Assembly (NCBI GenBank): GCA_037903355.1
Contig: JBAJFE010000014.1
Coordinates: 1 to 64,000 of the forward strand
Length of the DNA stretch: 64,000 nucleotides
Direction: 5' to 3'
Origin: Trichuris trichiura
Lineage: Eukaryota; Nematoda; Enoplea; Trichinellida; Trichuridae
Positions 14,599-24,721 of this stretch are shown here, piece by piece. The notes under the pieces are model-generated. The model did not search any database, had not been told where the DNA came from, and saw only the letters and a list, made by a program, of their open reading frames with translations. The position numbers and the translations under genes were made by a program. Every line of letters begins with the position of its first letter. The first letter of the stretch is position 1.

Positions 14599-14766
14599 TG
14601 TAACGTACGTCCGCTCGTCACGAAGCGCAGTTGTTGAATGCCTCTTTATTCCACTCTCGCTGCAGGTCTAGGTGCTCGTCTATTTACATAAGCTAGTCAG
14701 ATTCCATTGATTAGATCTACCGTTAAGCAAATAGCTCTAAGCACTGATGTGGTGCAGGATGGTACA
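14599..14766 (-). repeat. Gypsy-1 3' LTR
   Basis: 168 bp copy of the sequence at 18866-19033, with terminal TG/CA. It lies downstream of integrase in element sense and directly truncates the satellite monomer on its left. Confidence 0.95.
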
Positions 14767-14768
14767 TA

Positions 14769-14780
14769 TCCATCCTTCTT
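14769..14780 (-). promoter_or_regulatory. Gypsy-1 polypurine tract
   Basis: On the minus strand this reads AAGAAGGATGGA immediately before the 3' LTR, the usual place for the plus-strand primer. It overlaps the end of the pol reading frame, which stops at 14779. Confidence 0.7.
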
Positions 14781-16074
14781 ATTTGAGCCTTGTGTTTCTC
14801 AGGTAGGTGTCGTAGGGATATGTCGGAGGTCTTCTTTTTCTCACGGGTCTTTGTCCTTCTGCCTTGTGCTCTGTTCCGTTGTCATCAAAAATCCATTTTT
14901 TTCTTCGTTCCTGATGGCAGTCAGTATGTGCTTCACCTTGTTTCTCTTCTTCGTGTGTCTCGCTTTTCTGTTCTATGTCGAATGTCTCAACCCGGTGACG
15001 TAGATGGTCTGCGTGTTTTCGTATTTGTCTTCCTGCGCGCGACACTATATACGAGTTATCAGCTGTGCGTTGCACTACGATTCCTTTTTTGTACTTTGCT
15101 TCGTTCTGATCATATACGTAGACCTTTTCTCCAATAGCGAAGGATCGCGCTTGCGCTGTGCGATCATGATATTCTGCTTGCTTTATCAGCTTCTTATCGA
15201 CATAAGCATCGAATGCCGGCTTTAGCAAGTCCAGTTTCGACCGGAGACGACGGCCCAACAGTAGCTCAGCTGGCGTTCTGCCAGTCGTTGCGTGGACCGA
15301 ATTTCGATAGGAAAATAGGAAACGCTGTAACCTTAATTCTACATCCGTAACCGTATCACTGGCTCTAAACCTGCTTTTAAACAGTCTCACGGCCCTTTCG
15401 GCCAGACCGTTCGTCTTCGGATGGTACGGACTTGTCCTTATATGTGTCATATTGTTGTTTTCACAAAAATCCTTGAATTCCTGAGACACGAACTGTGGCC
15501 CGTTATCTGATACAATCGATCTCGGAAGTCCAAAAGTTGCGAACAACTGACGCAGCCGTTTTATGACGCAAGCTGATGTCGTGTTTTTCATGGGAATTAC
15601 CTCCAACCATTTGGAATGTGCATCAACGACCACCAGCCAGTAGAAATTTTCAAAAAGTCCTGCTATGTCGACGTGAATCCTAGTCCATGGTTCCCCTGGC
15701 ACATTCCATGAAAGCAGCGGAACTTCGGGTGGCTTTTGTCTATTTCGTTGACATGGGTCGCATTGGCTGACATACATTTCTATTTGCTTATTGATACCTG
15801 GCCACCAAACTTGAAATCGCGCCATCAATTTCATGGCCACTATACCCGGGTGACCCTCGTGGAGGATGGCCAACACCCGGTCTCGCAGTCTCATCGGGGG
15901 CACTATTCGTCCTTGTCTAAGCAATACCCCATCCTCGAACGACAGTTCTGTCCTTTTCTCAAAATAAATTTTCAATTCAGTAGGCAATCGAGGCTTCTCT
16001 GGCCAACCCCTCTCCATGTAGGCTATCACCTTCGACAGTTCTTCATCTCTTATCGACTCACGTTTGAGTTCCTT
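14779..16074 (-). pseudogene. Gypsy-1 integrase region
   Basis: From the ATG at 16029 this encodes 416 residues. The reading frame also continues in phase from the segment above across the TAA at 16075, so this is the C-terminal third of one polyprotein. Visible parts: an N-terminal HHCC-type zinc module (HEGHPG, then CDPCQ), the catalytic core with Asp in HVDIAG, Asp in SDNGPQF and Glu in NGLAERA (D,D-35-E pattern), then a basic C-terminal region with repeated Lys/Arg. All three acidic catalytic residues are present. In the family this enzyme inserts the cDNA into host chromosomes. It ends 13 bp before the LTR. Confidence 0.9.
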
Positions 16075-16611
16075 TTAAGTGACCGGCAGATTTTGTAGTC
16101 GCAGGTTTAGCAACTGGCCGCTTGGCTGCTTTTCGTGGTTAGATACTTTATCCGCTTGTATAGCTAGCCGTGACAGTGCATCTGCAGGCGCATTCTCCTT
16201 TGCTGGCACGTAATGTACTTCGTAACTGTAGGCACTCAGAATCAGAGCCCAACGAGTTAGACGATTAGTTGCCATCTTCGGTACTTCTCTTTTTTCTTCG
16301 AAAATTCTTTCTAACGGTTTATGATCTGTCTTCATGACGAATCGGCGACCAAACAAATACTGTGAGAATTTTGTCACGCCAAATACTATGGCCAGTCCCT
16401 CTTTGTCAATGGTCGCATACTTTTTTTCTGAGTCGTTTAAGGTTCTCGAAGCAAAAGCGATTGGCCGCTCTTCACCGGAAGGAAACAAGTGACTCAAAAC
16501 TGCTCCGATGCCAGTCTCACACGCGTCCGTTGCCAAAATGAGAGGAAGTTTATCGTCATAATGGACCAGGGTGTCAGAGGATGAGAGAATCCCTTTTAAC
16601 AGTGTCACCAA
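16075..16611 (-). pseudogene. Gypsy-1 RNase H region
   Basis: 178 residues with the Gypsy RNase H signature: LATDACETGIGA containing the first catalytic Asp, AFASRTLND, the YATIDKEGLA helix with its Glu, and the KTDHKPLERIF segment. It follows RT with a one-base frame change at about 16611 and ends in a TAA at 16075. The same frame then continues into the integrase region, so the TAA is a point nonsense change in an otherwise continuous pol gene. Confidence 0.9.
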
Positions 16612-18851
16612 ATGTGTGTTTCGCTATTCCACGTCCACTGTGCTCCCTTTTTAGTTAACCTCAGCAAAGGAACGCAAAGTGTCTGTAAACCGGGGACAAA
16701 TTTGGAGTAATAATTGACAGCTCCCAGAAACGATCGTAATTCATGGACGTTCGATGGCGTCGGCATTTTCTTGATAGCCTCTATTCTTTCTTCCGTAAGA
16801 TGAATGCCATCCGCATCAATCCGATGTCCGAGGTACGTCACAGACTTGCAGAGGAACTTACATTTCGATGTTTGTGTCCGCAGTCCCGCTGCCTTAAATC
16901 GACTTAAGACCATGTGCAGCCTTTCCATGTGTTGTTGCTCGTCGCAACCCGTAACGATGATGTCGTCGATGTAGACAGCTACCCCCTCTATGCCAGCCAG
17001 GACTTGCTCCATAGTTCTCTGGAACAACGCAGGTGCAAAGCTGACGCCAAATGGCAATCGCTTATAGCGAAAATATCCTCGATGAGTGGCTATCACCAAG
17101 TATTTCCGTGATTCCGGGTGCACTCTCATTTGCAAATATGCATCCTTTAAGTCGATAACCGAAAACAACGTTCCTCCATTCAGCTTTGCCATTAGCTCTT
17201 CAAAGCGTGGCAGTGGGTGCTGATCCAAAATGACATGAGGATTAATTGTCACTTTAAAATCTGCGCAAATTCTGACTTTTCCGTCTGTTTTCACCACACA
17301 GACTATGGGCGACGCCCATTCGATAGGCGTTGTCACTGAATCAACTTGCTCCAGCACGTCTTCTTTCAACAATCTATTTATTTCCTCGTCCACTTGCGAC
17401 TTCAGAGAAAACGGCACTGGACGCGGTTTGAACACCTTCGGTTTCGCTTCATTTCTCAGGTGCACCACCGCTTCGTATCCAACGAGAGTACCAGCATTGT
17501 TTGCAAAGACTTCCGGGTATTGTGCAGTTAGCGCACGTGCTATATCATCATTTCGATCGAATTTTTTCCCCTCCTTCGAAGACAACGAACATATTGAACG
17601 AATTTTTATGCCTTCAGGAAATCTCAGACCAAATGCCTTGCACCAATCCAAGCCAAACAGTGGGACGTCGTGTTCTTTCACAACGTGTACGTATAAACAC
17701 CTCGTTTTTCCGAACGCTGAGACGTTTACTCTTGTTTTTCCCAGCGTTTCCACGGGGACTCTAGTGTATGCGATCAGTGCCGGGGCCGCCTCAAGGGGTG
17801 GCTTTCCGATCTTTTGCCACACAGTTTCACTAACAACTGACCTGGTGGCACCCGGATCATAAATCATCTCCACTTCGCAGCAATTCAACCGTACGGGTAC
17901 AACAGCTTTATTCCCCACCAGATCCACAGCTGATATAGAATCTAACGATATTTCTTGCGCTGAAGGTCCTGAACTGTCTGATAAAGAGTCTCTACGCGAG
18001 CGACTGCTTAGGAGATTTAGAGCACGAGAGTCCTGATCTCTTATCTTCGCGCGCCCTTTTGCGAGGCAAACAACAGCTAGGTGATTCCGCTTACCGCATT
18101 CATAGCAGACCTTGCCCTCTGCTGTGCATCGCTCGGTAGAACCGTGTTTACATCTGCCACACTGCAAACAATCTTTGCCTGCATCCAGCAGTCTTGTGCG
18201 CCGCGTTTCGTTCGCAGCTGCGACAGCCATTGGTTTCTGTGTTAGTCGACGAACTGCCAGAGGTTCACTTTCCAGAGACTGCTCCGAGAGCCTCTGGTGC
18301 TGAATCTGGGCGCGTTCCAGAACCAGTGCTGATTGTTCCACTTGCTGAAGCGTCGCGGTATTATCCGGGTATTGTCGTAGCAATTCTTGCCTCCATCCGG
18401 CATTGTTTATGCCAATGATAAGTTGATCACGCAGTCTTTCCGTTAGAGTACTGCCAAAATCGCATTTCCCGGCGAGCCCACGAAGGGCGTTTAGAAACTG
18501 GCACACCGTCTCCCCTTCCTGCCGAAACCGCTGTGAGAACGCTACTCGGTCCGCCATTACACAGGGATGGTGGCCGTAGTGGAATTGCAGCACTGCTTTC
18601 AATTGGTCATACGTCTGGCCGTGAATGTCATTTGGCCTAAAGTGGTTTACCAGCGTGCAAAAATGCTTCTTACCAATCTTCGACAATAGCAAGTTTCGAC
18701 GAGCGTTCTCTGTTTCCCTTCCGTCACGAAGACCGAAAAGGGCAAGTTCACATTCGAAACGTTGGATATATAAATCCCAATCTTCCGTGGCGGGATCAAA
18801 TTGATCGAACGCGAAGCGCTGTTGCGCTAGGAAAATTTGTTCCTGATTCAT
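16605..18851 (-). CDS. Gypsy-1 Gag-protease-RT open reading frame
   Basis: 748 codons in one frame, starting with an ATG only 15 bp inside the LTR and overlapping the region next to the primer site, so the leader is extremely short. Order: Gag-like N-terminal domain (about residues 1-230), a Cys-rich stretch ending in a CX2CX4HX4C zinc knuckle (CYECGKRNHLAVVC), a retropepsin-like domain, then RT with the fingers motif RICADFK, the first catalytic Asp in VIDLKDAYLQ, LPFGVSFAPA and the YIDD active site. Gag and Pol are fused in the same frame with no shift between them. Odd point: the protease motif reads DPGA instead of the usual D-T/S-G. The reading frame ends by a frameshift shortly after RT. 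Confidence 0.93.
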   Translation of the reverse strand: MNQEQIFLAQQRFAFDQFDPATEDWDLYIQRFECELALFGLRDGRETENARRNLLLSKIGKKHFCTLVNHFRPNDIHGQTYDQLKAVLQFHYGHHPCVMADRVAFSQRFRQEGETVCQFLNALRGLAGKCDFGSTLTERLRDQLIIGINNAGWRQELLRQYPDNTATLQQVEQSALVLERAQIQHQRLSEQSLESEPLAVRRLTQKPMAVAAANETRRTRLLDAGKDCLQCGRCKHGSTERCTAEGKVCYECGKRNHLAVVCLAKGRAKIRDQDSRALNLLSSRSRRDSLSDSSGPSAQEISLDSISAVDLVGNKAVVPVRLNCCEVEMIYDPGATRSVVSETVWQKIGKPPLEAAPALIAYTRVPVETLGKTRVNVSAFGKTRCLYVHVVKEHDVPLFGLDWCKAFGLRFPEGIKIRSICSLSSKEGKKFDRNDDIARALTAQYPEVFANNAGTLVGYEAVVHLRNEAKPKVFKPRPVPFSLKSQVDEEINRLLKEDVLEQVDSVTTPIEWASPIVCVVKTDGKVRICADFKVTINPHVILDQHPLPRFEELMAKLNGGTLFSVIDLKDAYLQMRVHPESRKYLVIATHRGYFRYKRLPFGVSFAPALFQRTMEQVLAGIEGVAVYIDDIIVTGCDEQQHMERLHMVLSRFKAAGLRTQTSKCKFLCKSVTYLGHRIDADGIHLTEERIEAIKKMPTPSNVHELRSFLGAVNYYSKFVPGLQTLCVPLLRLTKKGAQWTWNSETHIW

Positions 18852-18852
18852 T

Positions 18853-18863
18853 CCTCGTCGCCA
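18853..18863 (-). promoter_or_regulatory. Gypsy-1 primer binding site
   Basis: Minus-strand TGGCGACGAGG starts two bases after the 5' LTR. The leading TGG pairs with a tRNA 3' CCA end. The identical 11-mer occurs at the same place in Gypsy-2 (35179-35189). I cannot assign the priming tRNA from this window. Confidence 0.75.
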
Positions 18864-18865
18864 GA

Positions 18866-19033
18866 TGTAACATACGTCCGCTCGTCACGAAGCACAGTCG
18901 TTGAATGCATCTTTATTCCGCTCTCGCTGCAGCTCTAGGTGCTCGTCTATTTACATAAGCTAGTCAGATTCCATTGATTAGATCTACCGTTAAGCAAATA
19001 GCTCTAAGCACTGATATGGTGCAGCATGGTACA
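18866..19033 (-). repeat. Gypsy-1 5' LTR
   Basis: 168 bp, TG...CA ends, about 95% identical by eye to 14599-14766. Read in element sense it contains GGAATAAAG, a candidate polyadenylation signal. Confidence 0.95.
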
Positions 19034-19206
19034 CTTACCTGTGTTTTTAGATTGGAAAGTTAAAGAAACTAACCGATGTGCACGTATGAGATTAATTCAG
19101 AAGCTTAAATGAGATATAAAGAGGAAGACTAAATGCTCTGTGGGCACTTTCTACATTTTTATGTTAATCGACACTTCGTAAGGAAGTCTGTATTTATTAT
19201 TTACTA

Positions 19207-20401
19207 CAGTGAAACCTCCCTAATCCGAATCCCTCTCTAATCCAAATTCGTGGAAGAGAACAATACAACGGCAGTACACAATAAAGATAATTAGGCTACT
19301 TGTGCGAAACGCACAGTCATTTGGCGGAAACGGCTATAAGGGCAGCAAACAACTAGCCAATGGTGCTTCCGGTATATGCTAGCATAGGCAAGTCCAGCCA
19401 CGGCTTTGGCGAGCCAATATGGACCAATAGGTTGGCTGCAACAATTCATTCACCTCGTGACATAGGCTTCCACAAATAAACGGAAATATGCAACATAGCA
19501 GTCATTATTGACATCGGATAGAGCATGTCATATGTATATCAATACGCTGCGGAAGGACTGTCAATCTAATTGCAGGATATGCAAAAGAATAAAATGGTGT
19601 TATGTGAAGGTAGGGCTACCACTTATCTGAAAGCAGGACTACCACCGCATTATACGAGAAGAGACCGTATTTAAGTACAGCAACACGCGAGTCATTATCA
19701 CTGTGTTATGGTGTGTACTACGGTTGTGCAGTTGTCTAAATGTATAAAAGGGAGCACATTACGCTCATGATAGAGAAGAAGGTGGAGATAATCAAAGCAT
19801 TGAAGAAGGGAGTGACCGGCCGAAGAACAGGAAGAATGCGATGGACAGCGCCTTTTATGCTTAAAAAACGTTCGTGACTTAGCAGCTAGCAAACCTCAAA
19901 GCCGGTTGAAGCAGACGCTAATAACTGACTACATAGAATAAATTTAGACTTCCTGGACTTATACTGCACAGGTAGAAAGAAGGATGGACACTGTCGCGCA
20001 ACCCAGGAAACAAAGGTTACAATGGCCTAGAAGTCGCACAATAATCGGGAGCAAACTTACTTTTTTTTCATTCAACAGAACTGGCCAGCAATTACGAATA
20101 TGGGAAAATAGGTTCACGGGAACTATATCGCATGCCGCTTCGCGGTACAGCGTCCACACCATATAAGAAACTCGTATCCGCCGGTCACTCGTTTTCCCGA
20201 ATTAGACAGACTTCGCCGCCCTCGTTAAATTATTCACCGCTTGCAGAGACTGACATGGCGCTGTAGACAACAGGAAAAAGCATCTAAAATTCCATTACCT
20301 GCTTTTCTGTAGCCTACTGTCATCCTCCTCCATAATCCGAATTCTTCTATAATCCGAACTACCCCCCGCCCCGACGTGTTGAGATTATGGAGGTTTCACT
20401 G
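19207..20401 (-). mobile_element. Tigger/pogo-type DNA transposon relic (non-autonomous)
   Basis: Left end CAGTGAAACCTCCCTAATC and right end GATTATGGAGGTTTCACTG form inverted termini. TA precedes the left terminus, the target duplication typical of Tc1/mariner-pogo elements, although the right TA is lost. Subterminal blocks (about 19300-19440 and 20290-20340) match, in inverted order, those of the element at 57918-59237, so both belong to one family and this copy is inverted relative to that one. The interior is decayed. A stretch at about 19770-19840 reads like a psq-type helix-turn-helix (KKVEIIKALKKG) on the plus strand and may be a further nested fragment. Confidence 0.8.
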
Positions 20402-21356
20402 TGTTTACATTGTACGTCTTGGTAGCCAGAGTTGATAAAAGGTCCATCACAATCGAACGCCTGAAGACTTAGCAGACACAGCCTCCGTCGGAACACAAGT
20501 TGTCACAGAAAAGCGATGTAGAATTTTTTTGTTTCTTATTCTCATTTAAAATTTTGAATTGTTTAGTACCTACTCGTCAGTTACTTTCTTGAAACTTCCC
20601 ATCCTAACATATAAGTTAGAGTGAACAGTTGCTGCAAAGTGACTTGTGCCGGCAGAGGGCGATGCCTTGCAAGTGTTCGTCCGCTCTGTCTTAACTGATG
20701 TTTTTAAAGCGCATTTAGCCGCGCTGCCAAAATAAACAAAGGTCGGAAAGTGAAATAGCTGCGTTCCGTAGAGCATATTGGTGCGGGTAATTTTAAAATT
20801 TTTTAAGCGATGCCAATATTGCATTATAACTTGCCTTGGAACCGTACGCGACAGTTTTTTTGTTATTTGTTATTTTACTCTTTCTAGGGCTTTCAGTGAA
20901 AAAAGTTCTAAATTAAACATAGTGCCGCGCAGTTACAGTTGCCATACGGTTACCAATCCTCTCTGCGCGCATCTTTTCGGATTGTCAACAGCAAAGAGTC
21001 GGCAACTATCAGCCTTTTTGTTCATTTTTACGCAATTGAAATGGCAAAGAAATAGCTTTATGAGAAGAAAAAAGAACCTCGCCGATTTTGCGCCAGCTGT
21101 TTAGTATGCGCAGGTTCGTTTATTATAAGAAAGCAGCCATTCTGCTCTCCTCTTACTGGCAAGCATGCAAACCATTATACCCTGCCTTCGCCTAAGCGGA
21201 AGACGAAATCTAAACCATATGTTTTGGCTTTTTCCCTTTTTACTTCGTAAAGGGTTTCTCATTTCGTTCTTCTAAAGCTTTTCGCGGAACATTTAGCCCG
21301 TTGTTTATTTAAGATTTATTGCAAAAACGTTTTGTACGAAGCTTTCGGTTCTATTA
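20402..21356. other. Anonymous intergenic sequence
   Basis: No spliced gene, RNA gene or recognised repeat. Only short ORFs without family resemblance were seen on either strand. Confidence 0.5.
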
Positions 21357-21364
21357 ATGACTCG

Positions 21365-21600
21365 TCACCAGCGTGATTGCGCCGCCCGTCGGGTCGGTGT
21401 TTATAGTCGCAAGCCGCTCCATCCGACCAACATTGGCAGAGACCACCGCCGTCAGCTCTGTCTTGAGCCGTCAGGTTTCGCTCCTATTCAGTCAGTCAGA
21501 CTCAGCACCGAGCGTCCAGCCGACCTTCGGCGACGGCGGCGCATTAACAAAAGAGGACCAACGAGCAAACAAAGGAATTTATACCCGTCTGTTTTAAACA
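21365..21600 (+). repeat. Dispersed repeat, copy 1 (partner at 43030-43256)
   Basis: Shares long blocks with 43030-43256 in the same orientation, including GCAAGCCGCTCC, TCCGACCAAC, AGTCAGTCAGACT and the AACGGACGGG/AACAAACGGG end. About 230 bp. The partner lies beside a retropepsin fragment, so this may be part of an LTR or internal region of a retroelement. Confidence 0.7.
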
Positions 21601-22806
21601 AACGGGTTATAAACTCTCTTCTTTCCCGCTGCTTCGCCTTCTTTCTTTTGTACCCCTCGTTGTCCTCCTCTGCTTTTTTTCTCTTCGGTGCCCGCGCCTT
21701 ATGTTTTGATTTTGCCTTAGGGAAAGGCAGAACGGATGGCTTGCAAACCTACGGTATGACAATGGGGAGTAGAATTGACCAGGCTAAAAAGCTTAAAATT
21801 GACCAACAAAAATCAGTTTTCATTGTCGTTTTCGCTTTCTGTCATCGTTTCAACTGTTAAACCGGGCTGACAAATCAATTTTCGTAACAAAAATGAGCTG
21901 CCTCTGCCGTCTTTGTTTTGTAAAATTTTTTGTTGCAGAAGGAAGTACTAATAGAAAAACATAACCATCAAACAGCAGGTTGAAATCTCCATTGCTTGCA
22001 CTGAGCGTTTGACCATTGAACGTTCCCACTGAAGGACTTCAGCCGGAAGGGAATGCGTACATTAGTATACCGAGGCTTTTCCACAAGACCTTACGATTCC
22101 ACGCCTAAGAAGCAGACTTATTTCATTGCGCGCTTACTTTCACATATTGTCTGATCAATCGTGTTTGACGCGAAAGCGTAGGCATAAGCGAGCAATTTCT
22201 TTGGCATCCCAAATAAGGAATGGCCAGCGCAGACAAGCCTATCCCAAAAGCCCACAGTATGGGAAAGTTGTGTTTCAAAAGTTAGTTTATGCCTCTCTTT
22301 TCGGTGAGAAACAATGTTGCGCTAAACAATTTGAGCTGCATCCCGCTTCAAAAACGTAGTAATCACGTAAGGCTTTGAGATCTAACGAACCGGCGGAGCG
22401 AAATCGCCAAAATATTTTTCCTAAGGAAACTGGATATATTAGACAGCATATTTTTCTCCGACTCAACTGTTGAGAAAGTTATACGTTTTTGTTTGAAATG
22501 CAAGTTGCTCAACATCACGCTGTGCTTGCGTTTGTTGGGCGGCGGATAGCTACGTTAAAACTAACGTTACTGTAAAGAGAACCAAAACAAATTATTCAAC
22601 CATGTTGATACAACGTACGACAGTCCCCGTATGCAGTTGTCAACCTGAGCTCATAACATTGTGTTCCGACCTGAGCATAGCATTGCCTGCACCCGCTGAA
22701 AACTTACTCGCTAATGGTCGCTCAACCAGCTGCCCAGCATAGTTCATAGCTTGGCAGACCAACAAAACCGCATGACAACAAGAATAAACTCGTAATACTA
22801 AATGTT
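21601..22806. other. Anonymous intergenic sequence
   Basis: ORFs here lack any recognisable motif or splice-supported partner exons. Nothing further was identified. Confidence 0.45.
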
Positions 22807-22812
22807 TTTATT
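22807..22812 (-). promoter_or_regulatory. Polyadenylation signal AATAAA
   Basis: AATAAA on the minus strand, 49 nt after the TAG of the candidate gene at 22861-23295. Confidence 0.5.
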
Positions 22813-22860
22813 CCGAATTCATTTCCTAAAACCGCCGAACAAAACGAGTATGAGAGATGA

Positions 22861-23295
22861 CTAATTTAATTTTCGCGGTAATTGTTTTTCCTCCTCGGTC
22901 AGAGGTAGCACGTTCTTCTGATCATCACTCTTGGGCGCTCTGCTCTTGAGATTTCCCACCTTATGGCACAAAAGTCTTTCCACGTCAAAACTTTCCATTG
23001 ACCGCAGTGTTCCAGAATTTCTTCCAAGTATGTTGCCGACCTGTGTACTCTTTCTTTATACAGCTTGGCACCATGAAAACAGTTGAAATTTTGTTTCATC
23101 GTTCACTGACTGCTCGCTCTCATGCAATTGATTGGTACACGTCGGTTGCTCTTCTCTTATTTGTTGGAAGTTTTTGCCATCATTTCTTGATTGGCTGCTC
23201 TTACACGTATGCTTACTACACGTTTCTTTCTGTCACTGCAATTGCTCAAAGTCTCTTCCATCGCTTGCACAACGCTCATTCATGCTTAAGTTCAT
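22861..23295 (-). CDS. Candidate three-exon gene, unrecognised 108-aa protein
   Basis: I do not recognise this protein. Exons proposed on the minus strand: 23295-23237, 23194-23107, 23040-22861. They give a continuous frame of 109 codons (108 residues and TAG) followed by AATAAA at 22807-22812. The last exon (60 codons) is the best supported: acceptor TACACAG, a long open frame rich in Lys, Arg and Glu, and a nearby poly(A) signal. The first intron (42 nt) is less certain. Without it the same frame simply reads through except for one TGA at 23233-23235, so the alternative is a pseudogene with a nonsense codon. There is no signal peptide or membrane segment, and the protein would be hydrophilic and probably cytosolic or nuclear. 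Start chosen as the first ATG after an in-frame TAA. Confidence 0.4.
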
Positions 23296-24700
23296 CGTGC
23301 TCGTTATTTATTCTCCAGCCGTTTCTGCCTCCCGGCTTGTAGTCGCGCCTATAATAGCTTAGGTTCAATTCTAGGAACCAAAGAGAACTGTAGCTTCCAA
23401 CTGTTACGTTATTGCATTTCATATGAAGTGAAGTATGCTAATGCTAGAGATGACGCTGCGCGAAGAAAAGGAGCGAGAAGGCAATGTTGAACAAAGCACA
23501 TTTCAACTTGCAAAACTGGCAACATGACGGATTAGGTTTACTTTAAAGTGATAGGTAGACCGCGTCGATCTTAAATTTTTTCCGTATGCAGTAAACAACA
23601 GCGAAACAAAAGATCAAAGCTGCGAGAACGAAACGTGACGAGACGTACAAAACATCCGTACAGATTCTATACATGCTATCATTGCCTAATTGTGCTTTAA
23701 ACACTTCGCGGATGAATGGAGGACAGTTTGTCCAGAAACGGCGCGGTTTCGGAGCGTCCTACGCTTTTCACCTTACTTCCGTGCACCGTTAAATGGATAA
23801 GATGCCGATGGAAAAAGACATGCCGAAAAATAGACGAGCGGCACGCAGTTCTGAAAAAAAACATTTTTGTTTTTATTCACCGAAAGGGGTTTTTCTGTTG
23901 GAGAGTATGTCGCCCAGGTTCGACAGGCCGTAGGTAGGGGGAGTCAGTTACGACCTTGCTGCTGTTTTATCGGTGCGACGGAAAAGTAACAGATGCTTAT
24001 GATTGCGCAGGAATTAATAAATGGAGGCTTACTGATGTTCCGCGAACGGCACAGAGATTGTACTTGGCTTACGCTAGAAAGCTCCGTTTATTAATTTGTG
24101 CACGATTAAAAGTATCGGGTGTTTTATGCTACGGGGGCCGAAAGTGGAGGCGGCAACTTCAAAGGAGGTCAAGTGGGGATTATTGCGTCGCCTGAACAAT
24201 GGGTGACCTAAGCCATTGTTCACTGCGCACTGATGCGAGCGATGCGCATTACCAGAAGAACGATGAACACCTGGAAACAGTTGGCCGTTCTGGCAATTGT
24301 TTCCAAGTGCGAGCTATAAGTGTGCTGGCCATCCTGCTCTGCCCTAGCCTAAGCCTAAACCTTAACACAACGCGTGTTCGTGGCACCTTTGGGTTATGCA
24401 GTATTGCCCGTGGCGCAAACGACAAGAAGCAATAGCGCAAAGTAACGTTATTTAGCGATCACTGAACACGCGATGAATGAGCAACGCAAAAAGGGAAAAA
24501 CCGTACGTACTGCTAACGCAGGCGTTCAGCCTGACGATGGCGACGTAATGTTGGTACGTTCTGGCGACGACTGACCGCTGACGTCGCTGGAGGCGCTTCC
24601 GACGGGTTCACTCGGGTCCTACTAAGGCACAAAGCGTCAGAGGAAGTAAACGTTAACGCTCGACATACCGTTGACTGTGGCAACGACTGTGGCGCTGGCG
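23296..24700. other. Anonymous intergenic sequence
   Basis: Several ORFs of 60-80 codons overlap on both strands without motifs or convincing splice context. No feature is supported. Confidence 0.45.
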
Positions 24701-24721
24701 GCTCATCCAGTCAGGGTGGGT

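Larger units (their letters stand above)
14599..19033 (-). mobile_element. Gypsy-1: near-intact Ty3/Gypsy LTR retrotransposon
   Basis: Two 168 bp LTRs, both beginning TG and ending CA, flank about 4.1 kb coding gag, protease, reverse transcriptase, RNase H and integrase on the minus strand, in the Ty3/Gypsy order (RT before integrase). The two LTRs differ at about 8 of 168 positions, so insertion is fairly recent. A primer binding site (TGGCGACGAGG, read on the minus strand, 18853-18863) starts two bases inside the 5' LTR, and a polypurine tract (AAGAAGGATGGA, 14769-14780) abuts the 3' LTR. Coding lesions are limited to one frameshift near 16611 and one in-frame TAA at 16075. There is no envelope-like ORF after integrase. 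No target-site duplication is visible: flanks are GGGTAG on the left and CTTACC on the right, and satellite is present only on the left. Confidence 0.95.

Noticed and set aside
14707..16098. Plus-strand ORFs across Gypsy-1
   Set aside because: They are shadows of the minus-strand integrase and LTR.
23233..23235. TGA as a selenocysteine codon in the 22.9-23.3 kb candidate gene
   Set aside because: No SECIS-like structure was identified, and a short intron or a nonsense mutation explains it more simply.
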